Below, piece after piece: positions 7,174 through 14,398 of a DNA stretch of 64,000 bases (position 1 is its first letter; each line of letters begins with the position of its first letter). Source of the stretch: NORP233 sp050186825 (lineage in GTDB: Bacteria > Planctomycetota > J058); assembly GCA_050186825.1 (NCBI GenBank), contig JBFWYD010000009.1, forward strand, positions 1-64,000. The letters run 5' to 3'. A program made the translations under genes and the position numbers. Below the pieces are notes generated by a model, which worked only from the letters and a program-made list of their open reading frames with translations, searched no databases and was not told the origin of the DNA.

Positions 7174-8892
7174 TCACGAGGCGCCCCCCGGCTGAAAGCT
7201 CCGCGGCGCTGCCGGCGCCTCGCTGGCGCGCACCGGACTCGAGGCGGGCCGTCCGCCCGTCGCGTATTCCAGGAGCCCGAGCACCTCCCCCCACGCCCGC
7301 GCCCGCGCGTGGCGCGGGGCGGCGCGCGCCAGCTCCTCGACCAGCCCCGGCGGCGCCGGGCGCGCGCGCCAGGCAGCGCCGGGGAGCGCGCTCGCGGCCA
7401 CCCGCGGGCCGCGCCGCTCGAGCTCGTAGTCCACGGCCTCGACCGCCTCTGACATCTCGCCGAAGCGCGCCTGCTCGCGCCCGTCCAGCGAGACCTGCCA
7501 GCGCCGCCCGCGACCCGCGCGGGCCAGCACGCGGAAGGTCCGCACCCGGCCGCCTTGTTGGCAATGGAGCGCCAACCCGCAGCTCCCGAGCGAGACCCAG
7601 GCGTTGCGCGACACGGCGCGCACCTCGGGGTCGACCCGCAGCGAGAGCGGGTCGAAGGCCGCGGCCCGGGCCTGGATCTCCTCGAGGGTGATCTCGCCGG
7701 GCGGGAGCTCGAAGGGGCCGTGGTCGAGCAGGAGCTGCGCGTAGCGCCCGGCGGCCTCGCCTGCGTCCTCGCCGCGCAGGTCGAGGTCGCGCGGCATCCC
7801 GAACAGCGAGGGCAGGGTCGCGAGCTCGAGCTCGCCCAGGTCCACGAAGTCGAGCACCAGGCAGTCGCGCTTGCCCGGCGCCGGGCGCGTGCCGCGGCCG
7901 ACGCACTGGGCGTAGAGCCCCGCCGAGCGGGTCGGCCGCGCCATGGCCACGCACGAGACCCCGGGGTCGTCGAAGCCCTCGGTCAAGACCGCCACGTTGG
8001 TGAGCACGCTCAGGCGCTCGGCCCGGAAGTCGGCCAGTCGCCGCGCGCGCTCGGCCGGGTCGAGCTCGCCGTGGACGGTCGCTGCGCGCACGCCGACCTC
8101 GCGCAGGGTGGCGGCCAGGTGCCGGGCGTGGGCCACGTTGGCGCAGAACACGATCGTGCGCCGGTCGCGGGCCAGCTCCTGGATCGAGCGCGCGACCAGG
8201 TCGTTGCGCTCGGCCACGTCCACCACCTCGGCCAGCTCGTCGGGGAGGAAGTCGCTGAGCGAGCGCGCCCCGCCGGCGGGCGGCGCCAGCGCGCGCAGAT
8301 CGGCCGCGGTCGCCACCCGGAACCCGCGCAGGGGGGCCAGGTAGCCGGCGCGGATCAGGTCGGGGAGCTGCTGCTGGTAGACGATCTCCTCGAACACGCG
8401 CTCGAGGCCTGTCCCGTCGCCGCGCGCCGTGGTCGCGGTGAAGCCCAGGAGCGTGCCGGGCCACTCGGGCTCGAACACCCCGAGCGTGCGCAGCACCCGG
8501 AGGTTGTCCTCGGCCGGCGCGTGGTGGCACTCGTCGTAGACCACCAGGCCCGGGGCGCGCCCGGCCACCAGGCGCTCCAGGCGCGCGGGCGAGAGCGAGC
8601 GGATCGAGGCCACCACGACCTTGGCCGCGAGGTCGGCCCGCGCGCTCCCTTGCTCGAGCGAGACCGGCCCCGCGCCCGCCGCCTCGAGCTTGTCCCGGGC
8701 CTGCTCGAGCAGCTCCGCGCGATGGGCGAGCACGAGCACCGGGCGGCGCGCCAGGGCGGCCAGGCGCGAGAAGATCACGGTCTTGCCCGCGCCGGTCGGC
8801 AGGGACACCAACAGTCGACGGGCGCCGCGGCGGCGCGCGGCGAGCACGGCCTGGACGGCCTCGGCCTGGTAGGGGCGCAGGGACGGGGTCAC
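7174..8892 (-). CDS. SF2 DEAD/DEAH-type helicase, RadD/YejH-like
   Basis: 572 residues. The helicase motifs are in order: Q-type LRPYQAEAV at residues 5-13, Walker A LPTGAGKT (Lys37), VLVLAHRAELLEQA, motif II YDECHHAPA (a DECH variant), motif III LGFTATTARGDG, then the second RecA lobe with TIVFCANVAHARHLA, TVHGELDPAER, VLTEGFDDPGV and motif VI QCVGRGTRPAPGK. This order and the DECHH box fit the RadD/YejH group, ATP-dependent DNA translocases linked to repair. About 200 further C-terminal residues hold no motif I recognise. GTG 8892 lacks a ribosome site and has TAGGCT 8 nt upstream. The gene lies downstream of the FHA gene on the same strand, with 67 nt between. Confidence 0.85.
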   Translation of the reverse strand: MTPSLRPYQAEAVQAVLAARRRGARRLLVSLPTGAGKTVIFSRLAALARRPVLVLAHRAELLEQARDKLEAAGAGPVSLEQGSARADLAAKVVVASIRSLSPARLERLVAGRAPGLVVYDECHHAPAEDNLRVLRTLGVFEPEWPGTLLGFTATTARGDGTGLERVFEEIVYQQQLPDLIRAGYLAPLRGFRVATAADLRALAPPAGGARSLSDFLPDELAEVVDVAERNDLVARSIQELARDRRTIVFCANVAHARHLAATLREVGVRAATVHGELDPAERARRLADFRAERLSVLTNVAVLTEGFDDPGVSCVAMARPTRSAGLYAQCVGRGTRPAPGKRDCLVLDFVDLGELELATLPSLFGMPRDLDLRGEDAGEAAGRYAQLLLDHGPFELPPGEITLEEIQARAAAFDPLSLRVDPEVRAVSRNAWVSLGSCGLALHCQQGGRVRTFRVLARAGRGRRWQVSLDGREQARFGEMSEAVEAVDYELERRGPRVAASALPGAAWRARPAPPGLVEELARAAPRHARARAWGEVLGLLEYATGGRPASSPVRASEAPAAPRSFQPGGAS

Positions 8893-8900
8893 GAGGCGCG

Positions 8901-8906
8901 AGCCTA
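8901..8906 (-). promoter_or_regulatory. -10-like TAGGCT, 8 nt before helicase start
   Basis: TAGGCT on the minus strand ends 8 nt before GTG 8892. It also forms part of the inverted repeat CCTAACG (8903-8909) / CGTTAGG (8929-8935), which could be an operator overlapping the promoter. Confidence 0.45.
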
Positions 8907-8940
8907 ACGACCCCCTCCGTCAGGTAGCCGTTAGGGTCTC

Positions 8941-8957
8941 GCGCCGGCCGTCGGCGC
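8941..8957 (-). terminator. GC hairpin just after the FHA gene
   Basis: GCGCCG / CGGCGC, six bp with a five-base loop, begins three bases beyond the FHA stop. No T-run follows, so any terminator role is weak or factor-dependent. Confidence 0.3.
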
Positions 8958-8959
8958 GG

Positions 8960-10369
8960 CTACTCCTGGGAGAAGGCCCTCAGCACGACCGTGCCCATGT
9001 AGAGCTCGGCCCCGATCCCCACCGGCATGCCCGTCCCGGGCTCGACGCGCACCCCGCTCACGGCCACGGGCGCGTTCCCCACGGGGGTGACGTAGAGCAC
9101 GTCCTCCACCACGTAGAGCAGCGCGTGCAGCGACTCCACCCCGACCGCGTCGAGCTGGATCGCGGCCTCGTCGCCGCTCCCGATGGTGGCCTGGCGCACG
9201 AGCTGGACGAAGAGCCGCGAGTGCGGGCCGTCGCCCGCGCGCTCGAGCACGACGCACTCGACCGGGTGCGCCGCCTCGTGCCCCGTGCGCGGCTTGACCG
9301 GCGGGAGCGAGGGCGTGACCAGGAGCTTGCCGCGCAGGGTCAGGGCGTCCTCCCCCAGCGCGAGCACGAACCGCGCGGGGAGGGCCACCCGCGACTGCGG
9401 GCGCAGCCAGCGCCCGTCGAGCTTGGTCCGCGCGTAGCCCTCGTCGCGGAGGTCGACGCCGCGGTCGGTCAGGACCAGCGACGCGTGCTGCGGGCCGATC
9501 GACTCCGAGCGGTCCGAGGCGTCGCTCTCGTTCTCGAGCTCGCGGGGGAAGCACACCGTCTCGAAGTCGTTGAGCCCCGCGAAGCTGCCGAAGCTGACCT
9601 CGGTCTTGATCGCCACGTCGATGCGAGCGTGCACCCGGCTGGCGGTGACCTCGAAGCCGAACAGGGAGGGGATCGGTGGCGGCCCGCCGCTGCTGCTCGT
9701 CTCGGAGAGGCTGTGGGAGAGCTCCGCCGAGGAGCCCCCCTCCCACTCGACCCGGAACACCGGGCCGCCGTCGCCGCCCAGCACGAGGGTCTCGCCGGGG
9801 CCGAGGGCGCTCTGGACGAGGCGCGCCCCGTCCCTCCAGTAGGTGCCGTTGGCGCTGCCGAGGTCGGTGGCGACCAGCCGGCCGAAGGCGGGCAAGAGGT
9901 GCACGTGGCGCGAGGAGGCGAGGGAGTCGCGCTGCGGGTCGAGCTGGATCGTGCAGCTCGAGCCGCGGCCGACCTCGGCCGGCCCCGAGAGCACCCAGCT
10001 CCCGCCCGGCGGGTCGTCGCGGCAGAGCCGCACCGCGGCGCCCCCGCTCCGGCGCAGGGCGCCGACCTCGTCGTAGACCGCGAGCGGTCCGCCCTCACCG
10101 AAGGTCACCAGCGCCCCCGGCTCGAGCCGAACGGGCTCGCCGGCCGGGATGCGCCGCCCGTCGACGTAGGTGCCGCCCGGGGAGTGCAGGTCGATCACGT
10201 GGTGCGTGCCGCGGTCCAGGTAGAGCTCGGCGTGGCGCTGCGCGACGGGGCGCTCGCTCATGTGGACGGCGGCCCCGGGGGCGCGGCCCACCTCACCGCG
10301 CTGAGGGAGGGGTACGACCCGACCCGCCAGCTCGCCCGTCACGAACCCGAACCCGAAAGAGCGTTGCAC
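8960..10369 (-). CDS. Multi-FHA-domain protein
   Basis: 469 residues from GTG 10369. At least two clear FHA domains: a first with GRVVPLPQRGEVGRAPGA, RHAELYL, DLHSPGGTYVDGRRI, and a second with GRGSSCTIQL, SRHVHLL, DLGSANGTYW. Two further beta-rich blocks with FHA-like spacing follow (QHASLVLTDRGVDLRDEG and GSGDEAAIQLDAVGVESLHALLYV), degenerate around the Asn-Gly pair. FHA domains bind phosphothreonine peptides, so a link to the Ser/Thr kinases in this window is plausible. The start is chosen by AAGAGGAG 10 nt upstream; the frame extends to 10564, but that would overlap the divergent gene. TAGAAT lies 28 nt before the start. No enzymatic domain is visible. Confidence 0.8.
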   Translation of the reverse strand: MQRSFGFGFVTGELAGRVVPLPQRGEVGRAPGAAVHMSERPVAQRHAELYLDRGTHHVIDLHSPGGTYVDGRRIPAGEPVRLEPGALVTFGEGGPLAVYDEVGALRRSGGAAVRLCRDDPPGGSWVLSGPAEVGRGSSCTIQLDPQRDSLASSRHVHLLPAFGRLVATDLGSANGTYWRDGARLVQSALGPGETLVLGGDGGPVFRVEWEGGSSAELSHSLSETSSSGGPPPIPSLFGFEVTASRVHARIDVAIKTEVSFGSFAGLNDFETVCFPRELENESDASDRSESIGPQHASLVLTDRGVDLRDEGYARTKLDGRWLRPQSRVALPARFVLALGEDALTLRGKLLVTPSLPPVKPRTGHEAAHPVECVVLERAGDGPHSRLFVQLVRQATIGSGDEAAIQLDAVGVESLHALLYVVEDVLYVTPVGNAPVAVSGVRVEPGTGMPVGIGAELYMGTVVLRAFSQE

Positions 10370-10397
10370 GTCGCTCGCGCTCCTCTTGCGGGGTCGA

Positions 10398-10403
10398 ATT
10401 CTA
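10398..10403 (-). promoter_or_regulatory. -10-like TAGAAT for the FHA gene
   Basis: TAGAAT (5 of 6 to TATAAT) lies on the minus strand 28 nt before GTG 10369, with AAGAGGAG between. No convincing -35 was found. Confidence 0.45.
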
Positions 10404-10489
10404 GCCCGCTCGCCGGGGTCGTGCCGGGCCGGTTGGGTGCTCGTCTGCGCCGCAGCGTCTCGCGCGGGAGAAACTTCCGTCCCGCCGCT

Positions 10490-10518
10490 TTGAAAGCCCG
10501 TCACGCCGCGGTTAGTCT
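10490..10518 (+). promoter_or_regulatory. Sigma70-like promoter of the HD-GYP gene
   Basis: TTGAAA (10490-10495) is followed 17 bp later by TAGTCT (10513-10518), the best -35/-10 pair seen in the window. Transcription would start near 10525, giving a leader of about 30 nt with an AGGGGAGAGAGG ribosome site before TTG 10557. Confidence 0.55.
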
Positions 10519-10556
10519 CGCGTCTGTCGGGCCGCCAAGGGGAGAGAGGGCGCCGT

Positions 10557-11585
10557 TTGGCCAAGGTCCTCGTCGTCCAGAGCGGAGCGCGCCAGCCGGC
10601 GCTCTCCGGGGTGCTCGAGCAGGAAGGCTACGAGACCCATCGCATCGAGAGCCCCGAAGAGGCCCTCGCGTGGGCCGCGGTCCACTCGCCCGACTGCATC
10701 GTGGCGGAGCTGGAGCTGCCCGGAATGGGCAGCTTCGAGCTGATCGAGCGGCTCAAGTCGGACGCCCACACCCGCCTGATCCCGGTCGTGCTCGCCTGCG
10801 ACGAGGCGAACACCCAGCGCCGCCTGGACGCCCTGGCCGCGGGCGCGGACGAGCTCTTCGTCCGCCCGGTCGACCCCGGCGAGGCCCGCGTGCGGCTGCG
10901 CGCGCTGGTCCGCACCCGCGGCCTGACCCTCGAGCTCGAGAACGCCCAGAACGTGGTGTTCGCCCTGGCGACCGCCATGGAGCAGAAGGACAGCTACACC
11001 GAGGGCCACGGCGAGCGCGTCGGCATGTTCTCGCGCTCGCTGGCCGAGCACCTCGGCCTCTCGCCCGAGCTGGTCCAGGCGGTCCAGACCGGCGGCCTGC
11101 TCCACGACGTGGGCAAGATCGGCTGCCCGGACCGGATCCTGAACAAGCCCGGCCCGCTGACCCCCGACGAGTTCGAGGTGATCAAGCGCCACCCGGTGGC
11201 CGGCTGGGAGATCTGCCGGCATCTCCGCTCGCTGGGTTCGGCCACGCTGCACTGCATCCGCAACCACCACGAGCGCCTGGACGGGACCGGCTACCCCGAC
11301 TCGCTCCCGGCCGACAAGATCCCGATCACGACCCGGATCACCACGATCTGCGACGTGTTCGACGCGCTGGCGACCGCGCGCGCCTACAAGCCCGCCTTCC
11401 CCACCGAGACCTGCTTCAAGATCCTCCGCGAGGAGGCGGTGCGCGGCTGGTGGGACAAGGAGCTGGTCGAGGCCTTCATCGACATGATGAACGACCGCCA
11501 GCTGTTCATGGCCGCGAACCGGGCCAAGCTCAAGCCGCTCTTCGCGCGTCCCCCGGCCGAGCTGGCGCCGCGGCCGGCGACCTGA
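10557..11585 (+). CDS. Pseudo-receiver / HD-GYP domain protein (RpfG-like layout)
   Basis: 342 residues. Residues 1-120 have a receiver fold, but the key residues are changed: the acidic pair reads Gln8-Ser9, the phospho-acceptor Asp is Glu51 (IVAELELPGM), the Thr/Ser is replaced by Ala in VVLAC and the Lys by Arg in FVRPVDP. An HD-GYP domain follows with all metal ligands visible: EGHGERVG, LLHDVGKIG, IKRHP, RNHHERLDGTGYP and ICDVFDALA. HD-GYP proteins hydrolyse cyclic di-GMP or related dinucleotides. TTG 10557 is supported by a strong purine-rich ribosome site. It shares its upstream region with the divergent FHA gene and is followed 28 nt later by the pseudopilin-like gene. Expected: a phosphodiesterase whose receiver is not switched by normal aspartate phosphorylation. 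Confidence 0.88.
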   Translation: MAKVLVVQSGARQPALSGVLEQEGYETHRIESPEEALAWAAVHSPDCIVAELELPGMGSFELIERLKSDAHTRLIPVVLACDEANTQRRLDALAAGADELFVRPVDPGEARVRLRALVRTRGLTLELENAQNVVFALATAMEQKDSYTEGHGERVGMFSRSLAEHLGLSPELVQAVQTGGLLHDVGKIGCPDRILNKPGPLTPDEFEVIKRHPVAGWEICRHLRSLGSATLHCIRNHHERLDGTGYPDSLPADKIPITTRITTICDVFDALATARAYKPAFPTETCFKILREEAVRGWWDKELVEAFIDMMNDRQLFMAANRAKLKPLFARPPAELAPRPAT

Positions 11586-11613
11586 GCGGCGGCGCGAGCG
11601 CGAGGAGGGGCGC

Positions 11614-12258
11614 ATGGGCGGCGGGGCCTTGATCAAGCTGGGGATCGGCGGCTTCTTCGTGTTCGCCTCGGCGCAGATGGGCTCGGTCGCCCAGGACCTG
11701 CTCCAGCGCGCCCGCGAGAGCGTCCAGGCCAGCGAGCTCTCGACCCTCGACGGGCATCTCGCCGCCTGGGTGATCGAGCAGAAGCGCGGCCGCCCGCCGC
11801 GCGACCAGGACCACTTCGAGCAGGTGTGCCGCCAGCTGTTCACGGCCCGCGGCGGCCGCGACGTGACCCGCGACCGCTGGGGCGAGGCCTACGTCTACGA
11901 CAAGATCCACGACCGCCCGCCCGAGTGGGAGATCTCGAGCAAGGGGCCGGACAAGCGCCTCGGCACCGAGGACGACCTCGTCGTGCATCGCCGCGAGGAC
12001 CAGGTCCACCTGAACAAGGACCCCGCCAAGATCATCGAGGGCGCGATCGAGCGCCTGAAGCGCCAGGACGAGCAGCGCCTGCGCGAGCTCGAGCGCGTGG
12101 GCCGCGAGCTCGACCGCAAGGGCCTGAAGGACGCGGGCAAGTCGGCGGACGCCCCCGCCTTCGCCGAGGGCGAGCCGGGGCCCGACCAGGCCCCGCTGCA
12201 GAAGCGCGCGCTCGAGCAGCAGCTCAACGAGCTGGACGCGCTCCTGCGCAAGGCCTGA
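11614..12258 (+). CDS. GspG-like C-terminal domain protein (pseudopilin-like, no prepilin motif)
   Basis: 214 residues from an ATG with GAGGAGGGG upstream. A hydrophobic N-terminal segment (LIKLGIGGFFVFASAQMG) lacks the GFTLxE prepilin-peptidase site. A helix and a block typical of type II secretion GspG follow: DRWGEAYVYD, EISSKGPDKRLGTEDDLVV. This is the calcium-binding-loop region of pseudopilins. The C-terminus is a charged coiled coil (ERLKRQDEQRLRELERVG). No other secretion-system gene is nearby; its partner is probably the HD-GYP gene 28 nt upstream. Confidence 0.65.
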   Translation: MGGGALIKLGIGGFFVFASAQMGSVAQDLLQRARESVQASELSTLDGHLAAWVIEQKRGRPPRDQDHFEQVCRQLFTARGGRDVTRDRWGEAYVYDKIHDRPPEWEISSKGPDKRLGTEDDLVVHRREDQVHLNKDPAKIIEGAIERLKRQDEQRLRELERVGRELDRKGLKDAGKSADAPAFAEGEPGPDQAPLQKRALEQQLNELDALLRKA

Positions 12259-12354
12259 GCCGAGCTGCGGATGCCGAGCGCCCCGCCCCGCGCCGTGCGC
12301 CAGCGGGGGCGGGAGCTGGGCGAGGGCGCCAGGGAATGAACGTCCTGCTGGCGA

Positions 12355-12373
12355 CCGGGCGCGCAGCGCCCGG
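12355..12373. terminator. GC hairpin between convergent genes
   Basis: CCGGGCGC / GCGCCCGG, eight bp with the three-base loop GCA, sits in the 221-nt gap between the pseudopilin-like gene and the oppositely oriented PilZ gene. It is symmetric, so it could end both transcripts. No T-run is present. Confidence 0.35.
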
Positions 12374-12479
12374 GCGGCAGCAGGTCGACGCAAGCGGAGT
12401 GGTCGAGCGCAGCTCGACCTCCGCGCCAGCGAACGCTCGGCCTCCTTGCCCGGCTCATCGACTCAAGCGGTTGGCGCTG

Positions 12480-14015
12480 TCAGTGGTCGTCCCCGCCCCC
12501 GGGCGCGGGCAGCTCGAGCGGCGGGTCGAGGAGCGGCGGGCCCGGGAGCTCGAAGGCCGAGGCCAGGGCGCCGAGCAGGCTCTCGTGGACGATGTACTCC
12601 ATGGACTCGTCGGCCGAGGCGCCCATCAGGCACACGCGGAAGGCGTAGGGCGGGAAGGGGTCGCGCGCGAGCAGGGCGATCTGCTCCTGCTGCTTGTCGA
12701 GCACGCTCCAGGCCTGGTCGAGGGCCGACTCGCACACGTAGCCGAGCACGCGCTTGCGGAAGAGCACGCGGCTGCCGGGGCCGCGTCGCGGCGAGGCCGC
12801 CTTGCCCGGGACCTCGGCGCTGCGCTGGCCGGGCGAGATCACCGCGTGCGAGAGCTCCGGCAGGGTGTCGATCTCGAAGGCCACGGCGAGGGCGGCCGGG
12901 AAGGTCTCGGCGTCGACCGCCACGATCGACGACTCGGGCGTGTCGCCCAGCCAGTAGACCGTGTATCCAGCGGTCGACTGCTGGAGCACGCCGATCTGCT
13001 CGACCTCGTCGTCGTAGAGCGACCACACGCCCTCGCCGGTCAGGGCGGCGTATCCCATCACCCGACGCGCGCCGTCGCGCACGCAGTGCCCGCGCAGCGG
13101 CTGTACGGGCGGCGGGCTCGCAGCCGGTGCGGGTGCTTGCGCCGCGGGGCGGGCCGCAGGCGAGCGGGGCGGCGCGGGACGCGGCTCCGCAGGACGGGGG
13201 GCGCGGGGCGCGGGCTGCGGCGCCGCCGGAGGCGCGTCGCTCGGCGCGGGAGCGCGACGCTCGGCGCTCGGAGCGGAGGCGGCGTTGGTCGTCCGTGCGG
13301 GCGGCGGCGCGGGCGGCGGCGCAGGGGCCCGCTCCGCGCGGCGCTGCGCCTCGGTCGACGCGGGGCGCGGGTGCGAGGCCGTCGACGGGGGTCGCGCGTG
13401 GGCGCCGCTCGGGCTCGGCGCCTCGCCCTCGGGGACCGGGTCGAAGCGCGGCGCGGCGCGCAGCGCGAAGACCTCGGCTGCGACCTCACCCAGGCTCGAG
13501 GCCTGGGCGTAGCGCGGCGGGCCGCAGGGGTCCGTCCCGCGCGCGGCGACGAGGTAGCGGGCTTGTTCGTCGCGCTGGACCGTAGCGACCTGCGTCGCGC
13601 GCTCGTCGAAGAGCGACCAGAGGGCGCCGGGGCTGACCGTGAGCAGGAAGCCCTGCACGGCGTCCTGCGCCAGCACGCAGCTGCCGCTCTCGGCCGCGAG
13701 CAGTCGGCGGAGGTGGTTGCGCTGGGCTGGGTCGACCGAGGAGAACTCGAGCCCCAGACGCGGCCGCTCGGAGCCCGCGACCACCGCGCACCAGCGCACG
13801 AGCGCGCGCAGGGACAAGGCGCCGAGCCGCGGATGCACGAGCTGCAGCTCGAGCGACTGCCCCTCGGCGTAGACCTCGGTGCTGGTGAGCCCGACGCCCT
13901 GAAGCGAGAGGTCGCCGAGCGGCACGGGTCGGGCGCCGGCGCGCAACACGATGGCCGTGCGCGGCGCGGCGACCCGGCGGGTGGTGCGGCGATCGAAGCG
14001 GGCGGGCGTGCTCAT
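12480..14015 (-). CDS. PilZ-domain protein with three copies of an unnamed module
   Basis: 511 residues from ATG 14015. Residues 1-100 match a PilZ domain (FDRRTTRRVAAPRTA, LSLQGVGLTST, GLEFSSVDPAQRNHLRRLL), a cyclic di-GMP-binding fold, although the usual RxxxR plus D/NxSxxG pattern is only partly kept. Three related modules of about 70 residues then occur, centred on Trp133 (ALWSLFDE), Trp331 (GVWSLYDDE) and Trp436 (QAWSVLDKQ), each followed by a Gln-Val/Ile pair and ending in an ALA-AFE-type helix. A Pro/Ala-rich linker separates modules 1 and 2. CAAGAT ends 8 nt before ATG. Reading the frame upstream to 15932 would cross the kinase gene and is rejected. Confidence 0.75.
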   Translation of the reverse strand: MSTPARFDRRTTRRVAAPRTAIVLRAGARPVPLGDLSLQGVGLTSTEVYAEGQSLELQLVHPRLGALSLRALVRWCAVVAGSERPRLGLEFSSVDPAQRNHLRRLLAAESGSCVLAQDAVQGFLLTVSPGALWSLFDERATQVATVQRDEQARYLVAARGTDPCGPPRYAQASSLGEVAAEVFALRAAPRFDPVPEGEAPSPSGAHARPPSTASHPRPASTEAQRRAERAPAPPPAPPPARTTNAASAPSAERRAPAPSDAPPAAPQPAPRAPRPAEPRPAPPRSPAARPAAQAPAPAASPPPVQPLRGHCVRDGARRVMGYAALTGEGVWSLYDDEVEQIGVLQQSTAGYTVYWLGDTPESSIVAVDAETFPAALAVAFEIDTLPELSHAVISPGQRSAEVPGKAASPRRGPGSRVLFRKRVLGYVCESALDQAWSVLDKQQEQIALLARDPFPPYAFRVCLMGASADESMEYIVHESLLGALASAFELPGPPLLDPPLELPAPGGGDDH

Positions 14016-14023
14016 GGGGCGCG

Positions 14024-14029
14024 ATCTTG
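14024..14029 (-). promoter_or_regulatory. -10-like CAAGAT, 8 nt before PilZ start
   Basis: CAAGAT on the minus strand ends 8 nt before ATG 14015 and no ribosome site is visible. This is a weaker match than TAGGCT. Confidence 0.3.
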
Positions 14030-14084
14030 CGCGCGCCCGGGCGCCGTCACAAGGAGGGCCCTGCGCGCCGGCCGCCCCGAGGGA

Positions 14085-14090
14085 TAGCCT
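14085..14090 (+). promoter_or_regulatory. -10-like TAGCCT, 6 nt before a small ORF
   Basis: TAGCCT is followed by GGGCGC and then ATG 14097, the same hexamer, spacer length and spacer sequence seen at 6509. It is the main support for the small gene that follows. Confidence 0.45.
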
Positions 14091-14096
14091 GGGCGC

Positions 14097-14267
14097 ATGG
14101 AGCGGAGGGTCGCGACCTGCGCCAGCCGTGAGGTGGGGCCCCACGAGCGCCAAGCATGGTTGGAGCTTCCGGACGGCCAGCACGTCGAGCTCGGCGCGGG
14201 CTCCGCGCGCCAGCTGGCCTTCAGCGCCGACGAGGCGCTCTACGTGCTCACTGCGGCGATGCGGTAG
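14097..14267 (+). CDS. Small hypothetical protein, 56 aa
   Basis: ATG 14097 to TAG 14265-14267. The sequence is hydrophilic, starting MERRVATCASREVG and ending LYVLTAAMR; no domain is recognised. Third codon positions are GC-rich like those of neighbouring genes, and a TAGCCT hexamer stands 6 nt before the start. It lies between the starts of two minus-strand genes. Too short to judge by coding bias alone. Confidence 0.45.
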   Translation: MERRVATCASREVGPHERQAWLELPDGQHVELGAGSARQLAFSADEALYVLTAAMR

Positions 14268-14398
14268 GGCCAAGCTCCTCGTCCCTGAACATCGCGCTCC
14301 TGCCCGAACGATGGGGTGGCGCGCCGCGAGGACGGGCGCGGGGAGCCGGGAAGGAGTCTCTGTCGCGGTGAGGCGAGGCGGCCGCGATCGCGCGCGGG

